64,000 bases of DNA from Ichthyophis bannanicus (GCA_033557465.1 CM066033.1:1244975523-1245039522), one strand, 5' to 3'; shown: positions 51,873-61,465, counted from the stretch's first letter. Translations and numbers: made by a program. The notes: generated by a model not told the origin, from the sequence alone.

Positions 51873-53782
51873 CTTCATCAGCATAGCCTCTCCCCCTCAG
51901 CTGGTCCCTCCCAGCACCGGAGGCCGGCTGGTTCACTTCGCCCACAGGTGGTCCAACATCACTTCAGATGCCTGGGTGCTTCAAGTCGTAAGAGAAGGCT
52001 ATCTTCTCCACTTCCACCAGGTCCCTCCCTCGTATTTCCCGGGAGAACCTCCACGACTCCCTCTGCACAGGGACTTACTCCTTCAGGAGTTAGCAAGTCT
52101 TCTTCAGGAACAGTCTGTGGAACCGGTGCCCCACCACCTGCGAGGTCAAGGCTTTTATTCCAGGTATTTCCTAATACCAAAAAGAACAGGAGGCCTCAGA
52201 CCCATCCTGGACTTGCGCAACCTCAACAAGTTCCTCGTGAGGGAGAAGTTCAAGATGCTTACCCTTGGAATCCTTCTGCCCTACCTCCAGCAGGGAGATT
52301 GGCTATGCTCCTTGGATCTAAAGGATGCCTACACGCACATCCTCATCCACCCAAGCCACCGCCAATACCTAAGGTTTGTGGTGGCAGGGAATCATTACCA
52401 GTACAGAGTACTGCCCTTTGGCCTATCCTCCGCACCGCGAGTCTTCACAATGTCTCGCGGTGGTGGCGGCTTATCTCCGGCTTCACGGCCTCTTTGTCTT
52501 TCCGTACCTCGACGACTGGCTCATCAGAGCATCGTCCTCTCTGGAAGTCACCAATGCCACACACCGCACTGTGACTCTCCTGCAGTACTTGGGCTTTGTC
52601 ATAAACTTCGCAAAGTCCACTTTGCTCCCCTCACAGGACCTCGAGTTCATCGGTGCAAGGCTGCACACTCTTCAGGCCCGAGCTTTCCTGCCTTTCGACA
52701 GGGCTCAACGGCTCATGGACTTAGCCGGCCGTTTTCGCAGCCAGTCCCTGGTCTCAGCCAGGCGCTTCCTGAGACTACTCGGCCATATGGCTTCCACCGT
52801 CCACGTGACCCCCAATGCCTGCCTGAACATGCGGCCTGCTCAATGGTGCCTTCGCAAGCAGTGGCAACAAGCCACAGGCGGCCTAGCCGACTTAGTGCGC
52901 GTCTCCGGGCCGCTGGCCTCTTCTCTACAGTGGTGGCTTCTTCGGCCGAACCTGGTGCTCGGAATGCCTTTTCAGTCGCCTCAGCCGGCTCGAGTGCTGA
53001 CGACCGATGCTTCTCTCCTAGGATGGGGAGCGCATTGCCAAGGGACATGTACTCAAGGTCTCTGGACCACGTGGGAGTCTGCTCAGCAGATCAACTTCCT
53101 GGAGCTCAGAGCAATCCGTCTGGCTCTCAAGGCTTTCTCCCACTTGACTTCTCACCAGTCCGTCCTTGTCCAGACGGACAATCAAGTTGCCATGTTCTAC
53201 GTGAACAAACAGGGAGGCACGGGCTCCTTCCTTCTCTGTCGAGAAGCACAGAAGCTCTGCTCTTGGGCCGTCAGCCACGGCATTCTTCTCAAGGCAGTTT
53301 ATCTCCCAGGCCAAGAAAATTGCCTAGCGGACAAACTCAGCTGGATCCTCCAGCCACACGAGTGGCGCCTGGATCCCTTCGTAGTTCAGAAACCTTTTCT
53401 GAAGTGGGGCCTCCCCACGATGGATCTCTTTGCCAGTCCTCTCAACCGGCAACTTCCTCGCTTCTGCTCTCGTCAGCTGCATCCCCTTCGAGTAGCGGCG
53501 GATGCTTTTCTACTCTCATGGTCGAAAAGCCTTCTGTATGCCTTTCCTCCCATACTGCTAGTCTCTCGAACTCTTTTCAAGGTTCTTCGAGACAAAGCTT
53601 CCATGATCCTGATCGCTCCTCGCTGGCCCAGACAGCCGTGGTTTCCTCTCCTGCTGCAATTAGCGGTAGCGGATCCGTTCCCTCTGGGGTTTCAGCCGGA
53701 TCTCCTAACACAGGATCAGGGATCCCTGTTACACCCCAACCTCAGATCTCTACATCTAATGGCCTGGCTGCTGAAAGGGTAG
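51873..53782 (+). pseudogene. RT / RNase H / methyltransferase of C3 (single frameshift)
   Basis: RT: WVLQVVREGYLLHFHQVP (about 51976-52029), YFLIPKRTGGLRPILDLRNL, SLDLKDAYTHILIHPSHRQY (52312-52371), VLPFGLSSAPRVFT (52408-52449). A one-base deletion near 52448 (compare AAGTGCCTAGCA in C1) shifts the frame; RT continues with FVFPYLDDWLIR (52496-52531, catalytic DD present). RNase H: VLTTDASLLGWGAHC (52994-53038), FLELRAIRLALKAF, TDNQVAMFYVNKQGG (53174-53218). Methyltransferase-like: MDLFASPLNRQLPRFCSR (53420-53473), DAFLLSW, YAFPPILLV (53537-53563), ILIAPRWPRQPWFPLLL (53606-53656). Ends 53782, overlapping YR. Apart from one base the polyprotein is whole, about 640 residues. Confidence 0.88.
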
Positions 53783-54801
53783 TCCTTGCTCCCCTTCTAC
53801 TGCCGGCAGAGGTGGAAGAGGTTGTCCTAGCTTCTTGGCGACCTTCTACCCGAAAATGCTACGCCCTTAAATGGCGTCGTTTTTCAGCTTGGTGTGCCCA
53901 GCAGTCTCAGGATCCCTTCTCCTGCTCGGTGTCGGTGATCTTGCAGTACTTGCTCTACCTCTCTAATCTGGGACTTAAGTCCAACTCCGTCAAAGTTCAC
54001 CTCAGTGCTCTCTCAGCACATCATGTGCCGGTGGACGGCAGACCTCTTTCCAGCGAACCTCTCGTAGCGAGGTTTCTCCGAGGTCTCCTTCTACTTAAAC
54101 CACCTCTGCGCCCACCAGCACCTGACTGGGATCTGAATGTGGTTTTACAGCGGATCACCTGTCCGCCCTTTGAACCTATGGCTACCTGTTCTCTCCGTTT
54201 TCTTTCTTGGAAAACCTTATTCCTGATAGCCCTCACTTCCGCTAGACGCGTAAGTGAATTGCAGGCCCTCGTGTCTGATCCCCCTTACACTCGGTTCTAC
54301 AAGAATAGGGTAGTCCTACGGACTCACCCTAAATTTCTTCCAAAAGTGGTCTCCCCCTTTCACATCAATCAGGAGGTGGTACTTCCGACCTTCTTTCCCA
54401 GGCCACACTCCAGCCGAGCTGAAATGGTCCTGCATACCCTGGACTGTAGAAGGGCATTTAACTTCTACCTAGACCGTACGCGGGAGCACCGTAAAGCTGC
54501 TCAGCTTTTTGTGTCTTTCGACCCCAATAAATTGGGGCTCCCGGTCTCCAAGCGTACTCTGTCCATCTGGGTTGCTGACTGTATCGCTTGGGCTTATGGG
54601 GCAGCCGGACTCTCGTTAGAAAGTCGAGTCACGGCTCACTGTGTTCGGGCGAAGGCTACGTCAGTGGCTTACCTCCGCTCTGTTCCGTTGGCAGACATCT
54701 GCCGGGCCGCTACTTGGTCTTCGAGCCAGACTTTTGCGGTCCATTACTGCCTCGAGAGGGAGTCCCGCAGGGACAGTGCTTTCGGACAGGCAGTCCTCTG
54801 A
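53740..54801 (+). CDS. Tyrosine recombinase of C3
   Basis: Open frame to TGA 54799-54801, one base behind the MT frame and overlapping its end. No convincing ATG is seen at the N-terminus, so translation may depend on another shift; the start given is where homology begins. Core-binding part: EVVLASWRPSTRKCYALKWR (53820-53879). Catalytic residues all present: ARRVSELQALVSDPPY (54241-54291), the Lys region PKVVSPFHINQEVVLPTFFP (54340-54399), HCVR (54634-54645), ATWSS (Trp at 54715-54717) and VHYCLE with the nucleophilic Tyr (54745-54747). This R-K-HxxR-W-Y set is that of active tyrosine recombinases. Its role is integration of circular DIRS DNA. Confidence 0.88.
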   Translation, partial: PQISTSNGLAAERVVLAPLLLPAEVEEVVLASWRPSTRKCYALKWRRFSAWCAQQSQDPFSCSVSVILQYLLYLSNLGLKSNSVKVHLSALSAHHVPVDGRPLSSEPLVARFLRGLLLLKPPLRPPAPDWDLNVVLQRITCPPFEPMATCSLRFLSWKTLFLIALTSARRVSELQALVSDPPYTRFYKNRVVLRTHPKFLPKVVSPFHINQEVVLPTFFPRPHSSRAEMVLHTLDCRRAFNFYLDRTREHRKAAQLFVSFDPNKLGLPVSKRTLSIWVADCIAWAYGAAGLSLESRVTAHCVRAKATSVAYLRSVPLADICRAATWSSSQTFAVHYCLERESRRDSAFGQAVL

Positions 54802-54952
54802 AATCTCTTCGAGGTTTGAGCAACTCCTACCCTCCATCCCGGATGTTGGGCTACCGGTGGGTAATAATTCAGTGAAGATTCTTTCCTTCTGTGCTGCTGA
54901 GCTAGAGGGAGCTCATTTTTGTGCTTAGGGTCTCCGGTAGCCTTAAGCTTGG

Positions 54953-55060
54953 GAGTCCCATATGTGAGGACTGACTTCCTGCTTGGTCCTGGAGAAAGCG
55001 TAGTTACTCACCTGTAACAGGTGTTCTCCAGGAGCAGCAGGAATCAGTCCTCACAACCCT
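54953..55060 (+). repeat. Internal complementary region of C3
   Basis: CCCATATGTGAGGACTGACT...TGGTCCTGGAGAAAGCGTAG joins directly to TTACTCACCTGTAACAGGTG...CAGGAATCAGTCCTCAC: inverse of the left terminus (49557-49600) and inverse of the right terminus (55262-55328) in one block. Confidence 0.9.
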
Positions 55061-55138
55061 CCCTCCTCCCCTTGGAGTTGCAATCATCTGCTTAAGTTTT
55101 TTTGGCAAATTTTTATGCTGTCTTTTAGCTATGTCATC

Positions 55139-55328
55139 AGACTGGCTAAGATGGCACCCTTGGGCGGGAAGGAGACCGCGCATGCGCGCTGCAATTCCCA
55201 AAGGCTTTCTTTGATAGCTGGGGAAAATTGCTCCGCGAGGGCTCCGTCGGCGCCGACGTCACCCATATGTGAGGACTGATTCCTGCTGCTCCTGGAGAAC
55301 ACCTGTTACAGGTGAGTAACTACGCTTT
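55139..55328 (+). repeat. Right inverted terminal repeat of C3
   Basis: AGACTGGCTAAGATGGCACC to GAGTAACTACGCTTTCT. Contains the perfect palindrome GTCGGCGCCGAC at 55246-55257 and the right-only extension GAACACCTGTTACAGGTGAG. Confidence 0.9.
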
Positions 55329-56464
55329 CTCAACAAGTGAAAGATGTTCTTTATGCTTCCATAAAACCTTCCACTAGACATTCTTACCCCTTTAAGTGGA
55401 AAAGGTTTACCATCTGGTGTTCTGAAAAGGGTCTTAACCCCAGTGCCATACCTCTGGAATCGTTGCTGGAGTATCTCCTTCATCTGTCTAATGCAGGCTT
55501 TAAGACAAATTCAGTAAGAGTGCATTTGAGTGCTATTGCAGCTTCACTCAAGCCTCTAAATGGACAACCTGTTTCCTTTCATCACCTTGTAGCAAGGTTC
55601 ATGAGAGGCCTCCTTTTAGCAAAGCCTCCCCTTTAGACCACCACCGGTAGCATGGGACTTAAATTTGGTTCTTGGCCAGCTTATGAAGCCGCCTTTTGAA
55701 CCTTTATCTACCACCTCCTTGAAATACCTTTCTTGGAAGGTTATCTTTCTCATTGCAATCACATCAGCACACCGCATCAGTGAATTGCAAGCGCTAGTAG
55801 CTAATCCACCTTATACAAGGTTCCATCATGACAAGGTGGTCCTTGGGGACTAATCCACACTTTATGCCTAAGGTGGTCTCGCCTTTTCACCTCAACCAAG
55901 AGGTCTACCTACCTGTCTTTTTTCCAGGACCTCATGCATCAAGTGCAGAGAGGAATCTTTATACCCTGGACTGTAAAAGAGCTCTAGCTTTTTACTTACA
56001 GAGGACACAACAACATAGAAAGTCTTCCCAACTCTTTTTTGCTTTTGATCCTTCTCATTTGGGACAACCAGTCTCCAAGAGAACACTTTCCAACTGGATT
56101 GCCCAATGTATTACTTTCGCCTATCAGAGCAAGAACATTTCTCTGGGGGGCCATGTCACAGCTCACAATGTGAGAGCCATGGCAGCCTCAATGGCTCATC
56201 TAAAATCTGTGTCTATCGACGACATCTGTCGAGCAGCCACTTGGGCCTCGGTTCATACCTTCACAGCCCATTACTGCTTGGACAAGGACTCCCGCCGTGA
56301 TGCCTTGTTTGGTCAGGCTGTTCTCAAACACCTGTTCCATACTTAATCAGCTCCTACCCACCATCCCTCAGGGGATGCCAGAGATCCAGGTGGGGAAGTG
56401 CAGCCCTGTCCCAGGGACATACAACTTATGGGTTCTCTCCCTGGCATCAAAAGCTAGGGAGTCT

Positions 56465-56580
56465 CCATATGTGAAGACTTATTCCTGCTTGTTCCTGGAG
56501 ATAGCACAGTTCCCAGAGGTCACAGTTACTTACCTGTAACAGGTGATCTCTGGGAACAGCAGGAATAAGTCTTCACAACC
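56465..56580 (+). repeat. Internal complementary region of B4
   Basis: CCATATGTGAAGACTTATTC...TTCCTGGAGATAGCAC then AGTTACTTACCTGTAACAGG...AGCAGGAATAAGTCTTCAC. Between the arms a 17-base stretch (AGTTCCCAGAGGTCAC) is extra relative to B1. Confidence 0.85.
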
Positions 56581-56683
56581 CACCCACCTCCCCTAGGAAT
56601 TGTCTCTCTCTCTCTCTATCTCTCTTCCTTTCCCTCTCTCTCCTTCTTTCCCTCTCTCTCCTTCTTTGTCTCAGCTATAAAAC

Positions 56684-56873
56684 TCAACTGAGGAGAGACA
56701 GTTGGAAAGGCGGGAAGGCAGCATGCAGGTGCTGTGGGATTCTCCCAAAAGCGTTCTGATTGGACGCTGGGGAGCGTTCCCGCGCAGGCTCTGTCGGTAC
56801 CGACATACCCATATGTGAAGACTTATTCCTGCTGTTCCCAGGGATCACCTGTTACAGGTAAGTAAATGTGCTT
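56684..56873 (+). repeat. Right inverted terminal repeat of B4
   Basis: CAACTGAGGAGAGACAGTTG to GTAAGTAAATGTGCTT, with palindrome GTCGGTACCGAC at 56795-56804 region. A (TC)n-rich tract precedes it (56600-56665). Confidence 0.88.
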
Positions 56874-57839
56874 TATCTGCAGGTTCTAGGGACCATAGCG
56901 GCCACTCTCGAGCTAGTCCCATGGGCAAGGTCGCATATGCAATTGCTGTAGAGGGCTCTGCTCCATCGATGGTCCAATCGGAGTCAACCCCTGTCCCAAG
57001 TACTCTCCTGCCCACAGAGCGCCAGGAGAGCCCTCATTGGGTGGCTGCATGTGGAAGGAGTCCCTGGTGTGGGTTCCTCAGATGACCAGCCTGTCAGGTT
57101 GGAAAGCCCATTGCGAAGGACGCTTTGTTCAGGGACGAGAGTCTTCAGGAGGCTCTGTGGTCGATCAACAGGCTCGACATGCGAGCGGTGACCTTGGTGC
57201 TAGAAAGTTTCGAGCCATGGTTGCAGGGGAAGGTGGTCCAAGTCCTCTCAGACAATGTGACCACGATGGCTTACATCAACCCTCAAGGAGGCATGGGCAG
57301 TGCAGCCCTGGAGGAGGAGGCCGAAGGTCTGTTCGGATGGGCAGCCATTCGTCTCCAGGCATTACCAGCAGTGCACGTAGCAGTAATTGACAGCATGATG
57401 GCAGACTACCTCAGCCGAGTACGCATGGACCACAGAGCGTGGCAGCTCAATCAGGGGGTGTTCAAGCAGGTGGTCCGCCAATGGGGCCCACTGGTCATGG
57501 ACCTAATGCCAATGTTCGAGTCGGCCAAGGCCTGCCGGTTTTTCAGTAGAAGAGAAGTCGTCCAAGGGCCTGGATGCTCTAATTCAGCAGTGGCTCGAAG
57601 AGGGTCTTCTCTGTTTTTCCCTGTGGATGCTCATAGGCCGGGTTAGTGCAATGGCTAGAGGCGCATTGGGGATTTGTTTTTTTTTTTAGTGGCACCAGAC
57701 TGGCTGAGGTGCCCATGGTATGCTGACCTGATTCGGATACTGGCGGATTGACTGTAGTGACTTCTGCTTTAGAAGGACCTCTTGATGCAGAAGCTGCTTC
57801 GCATGCCCCAGGTGGATCAATTCTCGCTTACGGCATGGC

Positions 57840-58882
57840 TCGTGAAAGGGCGAGTTTGAAGAAGAAAGGATAATCAGGCTCGGGGATAGCAACCTTGCTA
57901 CAGGCCCAGAGGTGGTCTACAAACCTGTCGTGCATCTGCATAGGACGCATCTTTGAATCATGGTGTGAAGAGGCAGCCACGCCCTTCCACTGCCTCCGTC
58001 CCGGACATCTTGGCGTTCTTGCAATCCGGTTTTGATAAGGGTCTAGCTGCCAGTTCTTTGAGGATGCAACTGGCTGCAATTTTCTAGTTATTGCAGGAAA
58101 GTCCACAGGGTGCCGTTGGGTACACACCCAGACGTGCTGAGCTTTCTAGGGGTGGTGACACACCTCCGTCTGCCAAAGAGGACAGTGGTACTGCCTTGGA
58201 ATCTTAATCTGGTGCTGTCTGGGGAACCCATTGAGTCATTGAGTCGAGCTTTCCTGCAGGATTTGGTTCTGAAAATGGCATTCCTGGTGGCGAGTTGCTT
58301 GGCACGCAGGATTTTGGAGCTTCAGACCCTGTCATGCCAGGAGCCATTCCTTTCCTTCTCCAAAGAGAAAGTGGTCCGGCACCCATTACCTTCATTTTTG
58401 CCAAGGTGGTGTCAGCATTTCAAGTAGATCAGGCCGTTTCCTTACTGGCTCTGGCGAGCGCGGATGTGGGCGAGAGCGGGTATGGGCCGTGCCACTCCAC
58501 AGCTGTGCCATCTGGATGGTAAGAGGGTCCTGCAAAGGTATGTGAAAAGGGCATTGTCCTTTCATAGATCGGACTGTCTGTTGGTTCTGTTTGGCAGGTC
58601 GCACAAAAGTGAGGCGGCAGCTAAGCCTCCATTTCCAGATGGATCAGTGAGGCAATCACGTTGGCATACATCTTGAAAGGTAGAACAGTGCTGGCGGGGT
58701 TGCATATGCATTCCATGAGGGCTCAAGCAGCCTCATGGGCAGAGTATACTTTAGTTCTGCCGGTGGAGATCTGTAGGGTGGCATACTTCTCTGAACGTTT
58801 TTGCCTGGATGTCCAGGTGGCGGGGGATACTTGTTTCGGATCGGCAGTGCTTCAGGCCGATTGTGCGGGTCCCTCCCGTTAG
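57840..58882 (+). pseudogene. Tyrosine recombinase pseudogene of A3
   Basis: The N-terminal part (57880-58130) is heavily shifted (GRIFESWCEEA-like reading near 57942). The catalytic part: SCLARRILELQTLSCQEPFL (about 58290-58350, first Arg), a broken PSFLPRWCQHF region near 58390, then after a shift QRYVKRALSFHRSDCLLVLF (about 58530-58590) and HMHSMRAQAASWAEY (about 58706-58748; HxxR kept). The end reads FSERFCLDVQVAG, so the tyrosine expected before CLDV/RLDV is Phe-Cys here. Not functional. Confidence 0.78.
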
Positions 58883-58898
58883 TTTAACTGCTCTGATA

Positions 58899-59003
58899 CA
58901 TCCCAGAGGTGCGGGACTGGACTGGAGGGACGATAAGGAAAGAGAAATTAGACTTACCTGCTAATTGTTGTTTCTTGAGGAACTCCAGTCCAGTCCCAGA
59001 ACC
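58899..59003 (+). repeat. Internal complementary region of A3
   Basis: CCCAGAGGTGCGGGACTGGA through GGAGGGACGATAAGG (inverse of the left end at 42135-42165), then AAAGAGAAATTAGACTTACC through GAACTCCAGTCCAGTCCC (inverse of the right end at 59400-59466). Confidence 0.87.
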
Positions 59004-59319
59004 CTCCCTGAGTGCTTCTTGTGGTGATCTGTGCACACCCCTGTCCTGAAGCTGGTTCCCTTGGTGGAGGAAGTGGCCAGGAGGAGCCGGGGAGGGGCGG
59101 ACCAGAAGAGCTGTCGGTTGTTCGCATCCTGCTGGTTTGAAGTTGCTCAGGTGCTCAACAGGTAGGCCTCTTCATCCTGGAGTGGAGGATGGGGTATCCT
59201 TCCCAGGGGATGGAGGAGGTACTAGTTTATTTAGACATAGAAGCGTTTGTTGCATGTTTAACTACTTATTTATTGTTCCTCTGAGTCTGCTTTGTCAATA
59301 GGTACTGGGGCTGGTGTGC

Positions 59320-59466
59320 GGTGCCAGCTGCATATGTACACTAGTGTCATGAAAAAGATGACAGGCTTAGCCTCCAAGCTGCTGGAAGAGGTACACTACC
59401 CAGAGGTGCGGGACTGGGCTGGAGTTCAAGGAACAACAATTAGCAGGTAAGTCTAATTTCTCTTTT
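59320..59466 (+). repeat. Right inverted terminal repeat of A3
   Basis: GTGCCAGCTGCATATGTACA through CAGGTAAGTCTAATTTCTCT. Inverse of 42133-42283. Confidence 0.86.
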
Positions 59467-59627
59467 GTAGTCACGTCTGCCTTCACCGTCAATGCCTATA
59501 CTGGTACCACCGGTCTTTTTTTCATTTCTTTCTTTCCTAAAAAAAAAAAGAATTCTTCTTTTTGGAGGGTCTGTTCCCTCTGGGTGCCAGGTGCCATCTT
59601 GTGCACTAGGTCCTCTTTTCTTCTAAA

Positions 59628-61465
59628 ATGGAGAAACCATCTAGTGGTTTCAAAAAATTATTCAAAGTGTAACGGTACCATTTCTGTAACCGACACCCAT
59701 GACTGGTGTCTTAAATGTTTAGGTCCTGACCATTTACCATCGGAGTGTCTTCTCTGTAGAAAGATGACCAAGAGAGGCCTGCAGAACATAGCTGCAAAAC
59801 TCGGCACTCTCTTTTCTGCAGATGCAATATCCATTGCATTGACGTCTTCCAGGGCTTCATCTTCCTCACATGGATCTCAGGTAACTAAACCCAGGTCTTC
59901 CAAGACCAGCCGGTCCTCAAAGGGTAGATCTCCTTCGAAGCATCGCAATGCTACTAGCATTGCCCTCGAGGAAAACATACCGGCAAAACAGCCCCGGCGG
60001 GAGTCCACTGCCTCCAAAGCATTAACAGGGATCCAGGATGTTACCGAAGCTGCCACTTCCGGAGAACTCCTGGTGCCATGTTCTGGTGTCATTGCCTGCT
60101 CCACCGATACCGACATCCAAGCATCATCAGGGGCTATGGATCAGCGAATCCTGGCCATCGAATGCAGCCTAGCAGCTCTCTTAGCAGCCTTGGTGCCGCT
60201 AAGACCACTCCAGGCGGTTCCGCAGTCATCAATACCGGTACTGACAGCACCTGCTTTAACCGATGCGCCCTTGCTTCTCCCCATGCCAGCCCTTGAATCA
60301 GTGTCCGGCATCGAGGGCCCGGTATCGACAGTCCAATTTCGACATCAATCGATACCGGCGTCGAACAATGCAAGAACATCCGGCACGGAGATACTTAGAG
60401 TCCTCTGACTCCGAGGACTCCGCCGGTACCGGAGTGATTCTTTTGGAGGATCCCTCTCCTTCTCAGCATAGGATGTCTCCTCCAGAAGACATATATCTTT
60501 TCAGGATTTCATACATGATGTAGCATGAGGACTCGCAATCACGGTGACACCTGAGAAGGAACCGAGAGCAGAAGAATTAGAAATTCTTCAGTACCCAGCA
60601 GCTCCTAAAGTTGCTTCCCTTCCCATTCACCGAATCTTGCATGACCTCATTCTAAGGATATGGGAAACACCTTTAACGGTGTCTCCACACTCTCGGAGGC
60701 TCAATACCATGTACCGAGTTCCACAATGCCCTGGTTTTCAGAAGACACAATTACCACACCATTCAATGGTAGTGGAATCAGCAATGTGTAGGATCAAGAG
60801 TGCTAAAACACATTCTTCCAATCCTCCAGGCCATGAAGCAAGGACACTCGATGCCTTTGGGCGCCGATGTTTTCAATCCTCTGCTCTCGGCCAGGATCAT
60901 CTCTTACATCCTTTATATGGGAATGTTCCTTAAGGAGGTTACAAGAGATCTGGCGCTGATGGCTCCACTTCTCCCCGATGATAAAAGGACAGACTTCCTC
61001 ACTCTGGTCAAACATGCCCAGAATATTTCAAAGTTTATGAACCATGCAACCTTTGATTGCTTTGAGTGCATTAGCAGAACCTATGCTATCTCCATTGGTG
61101 CACATCGCATTGCCTGGCTTCAGTCATCTGATTTAGAACAATGGGTGCAAGACAAGCTGGGAAATATTCCTTGCACAGGCGAAAATCTCTTTGGCAAGGA
61201 TTGGCAGGACAAAGCTAATCAGCTTGAGTCCGAAAATACCACCTTGAACAGATTATCAAGGGCTACAGCCAACCCAGCTAAGAAAAAGACAACTAAGAAA
61301 CCCTTTTTCAACAAGAAAAAGAAATTCTACCCATCTTACACCTAGGCTGTCCACTGCCCAGTTCATGCTCGCCAAAAGGGACAGCTGCAACCCAGACAGG
61401 AAAGGAAGGCCCAAGTTCCCAGAGCTCAACCAGCTCAGCAGACACAGCCTCCTCAGGGGCTTTGA
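59628..61465 (+). pseudogene. Gag pseudogene of B5
   Basis: ATG 59628 (MEKPSSGFKK); a frameshift near 59665 breaks the first CxxC of the Cys/His module, the rest (TDTHDWCLKCLGPDHLPSEC) is intact in the second frame, which stays open to 60408. The GGTACC-type words are fewer than in other B copies. The core is split: MSPPEDI near 60474, then MTPEKEPRAEELEILQYPAA (60544-60603), MYRVPQCPGFQKTQLPHHSM (60709-60768) and CFECISRTYAISIGAHRIAW (61060-61119). A TAG at 61343-61345 truncates the Lys-rich tail; the ancestral stop is CTT TGA, 61460-61465. Confidence 0.84.

Larger units (their letters stand above)
49557..55328 (+). mobile_element. DIRS-like retrotransposon, family C, copy C3 (innermost, nearly intact)
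   Basis: About 5.77 kb. Left end TTCTCCAGGACCAAGCAGGA, right end GGTGAGTAACTACGCTTTCT. Inserted in B4 at CTTTCT|CAACAAG, with CTTTCT present at both junctions (49556-49561, 55325-55330), consistent with crossover at a short shared core instead of a staggered cut. Carries all expected parts: ITRs, gag, RT/RH/MT, YR and ICR. Only two lesions are evident: an in-frame TAG in gag and a one-base deletion in RT. The best reference copy in the window. Confidence 0.93.
49446..56346 (+). pseudogene. Tyrosine recombinase of B4, split by C3
   Basis: The leader SASQGLVAEGLDLQDL lies at 49500-49550; C3 then interrupts, and the coding continues from 55329: IKPSTRHSYPFKWKRFTIW, NAGFKTNSVRVHLSAIAASL. TAG near 55636 and a shift near 55850 break it. 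TSAHRISELQALVA (first Arg box reads AHRISEL) and FMPKVVSPFHLNQEVYLPVF are followed by HVTAHNVRAMAAS (HxxR), AATWASVHTF and HYCLD, ending at 56346. Catalytic HxxR and Tyr are intact. Confidence 0.85.
45386..56873 (+). mobile_element. DIRS-like retrotransposon, family B, copy B4 (third level)
   Basis: Left end AATCTCCAGGAACAAGCAGG at 45386; right end GGTAAGTAAATGTGCTT near 56873. Both flanks are family-A sequence that is continuous in A1 (around 1250-1290: GTGGCTCTATCTCCGCATTC). Gag, RT/RH/MT and the first bases of YR precede an inserted C3 element (49557-55328), after which YR, ICR and right ITR follow. Without C3 the copy is about 5.7 kb. Confidence 0.9.
44691..57720 (+). pseudogene. RT / RNase H / methyltransferase pseudogene of A3, split by B4
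   Basis: First part (44691-45385): LLQLRAVELVPRDQYV-like start, SILNFEGMN, DLTEAYLHVSFHPEHQQF (about 44936-44990), MPFGLATTP (about 45031-45057) and YLDDW (45130-45144) with catalytic aspartates kept, unlike A1. B4 interrupts at 45386. The rest resumes at 56874 with a FLGTIAATLELVPWA-like reading; RNase H gives SDNVTTMAYINPQGGMGSAA (about 57251-57310) and ADYLSRVRM (57401-57430); the Dam-like part reads VMDLMPMFESAKACRFF (57496-57545). Multiple shifts and stops. Confidence 0.82.
42133..59466 (+). mobile_element. DIRS-like retrotransposon, family A, copy A3 (second level)
   Basis: Left end CCTTATCGTCCCTCCAGTCC near 42135; right end CAGGTAAGTCTAATTTCTCT near 59464. Contains a decayed gag, RT N-terminal part up to 45385, then after B4 the rest of RT, RNase H, MT, YR, ICR and right ITR (56874-59466). 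Its ICR at 58899-59000 reads GGAGGGACGATAAGGAAAGA then GAAATTAGACTTACCTGC, i.e. the reverse complement of exactly these two ends joined. Confidence 0.87.

Noticed and set aside
51451..54801. Single open frame of 1116 codons that seems to join RT to YR in C3
   Set aside because: Between about 52449 and 53740 this frame has no RT, RNase H or MT homology; those domains lie in the next frame. It is the RT start and the YR end linked through an incidentally open stretch after a one-base deletion.
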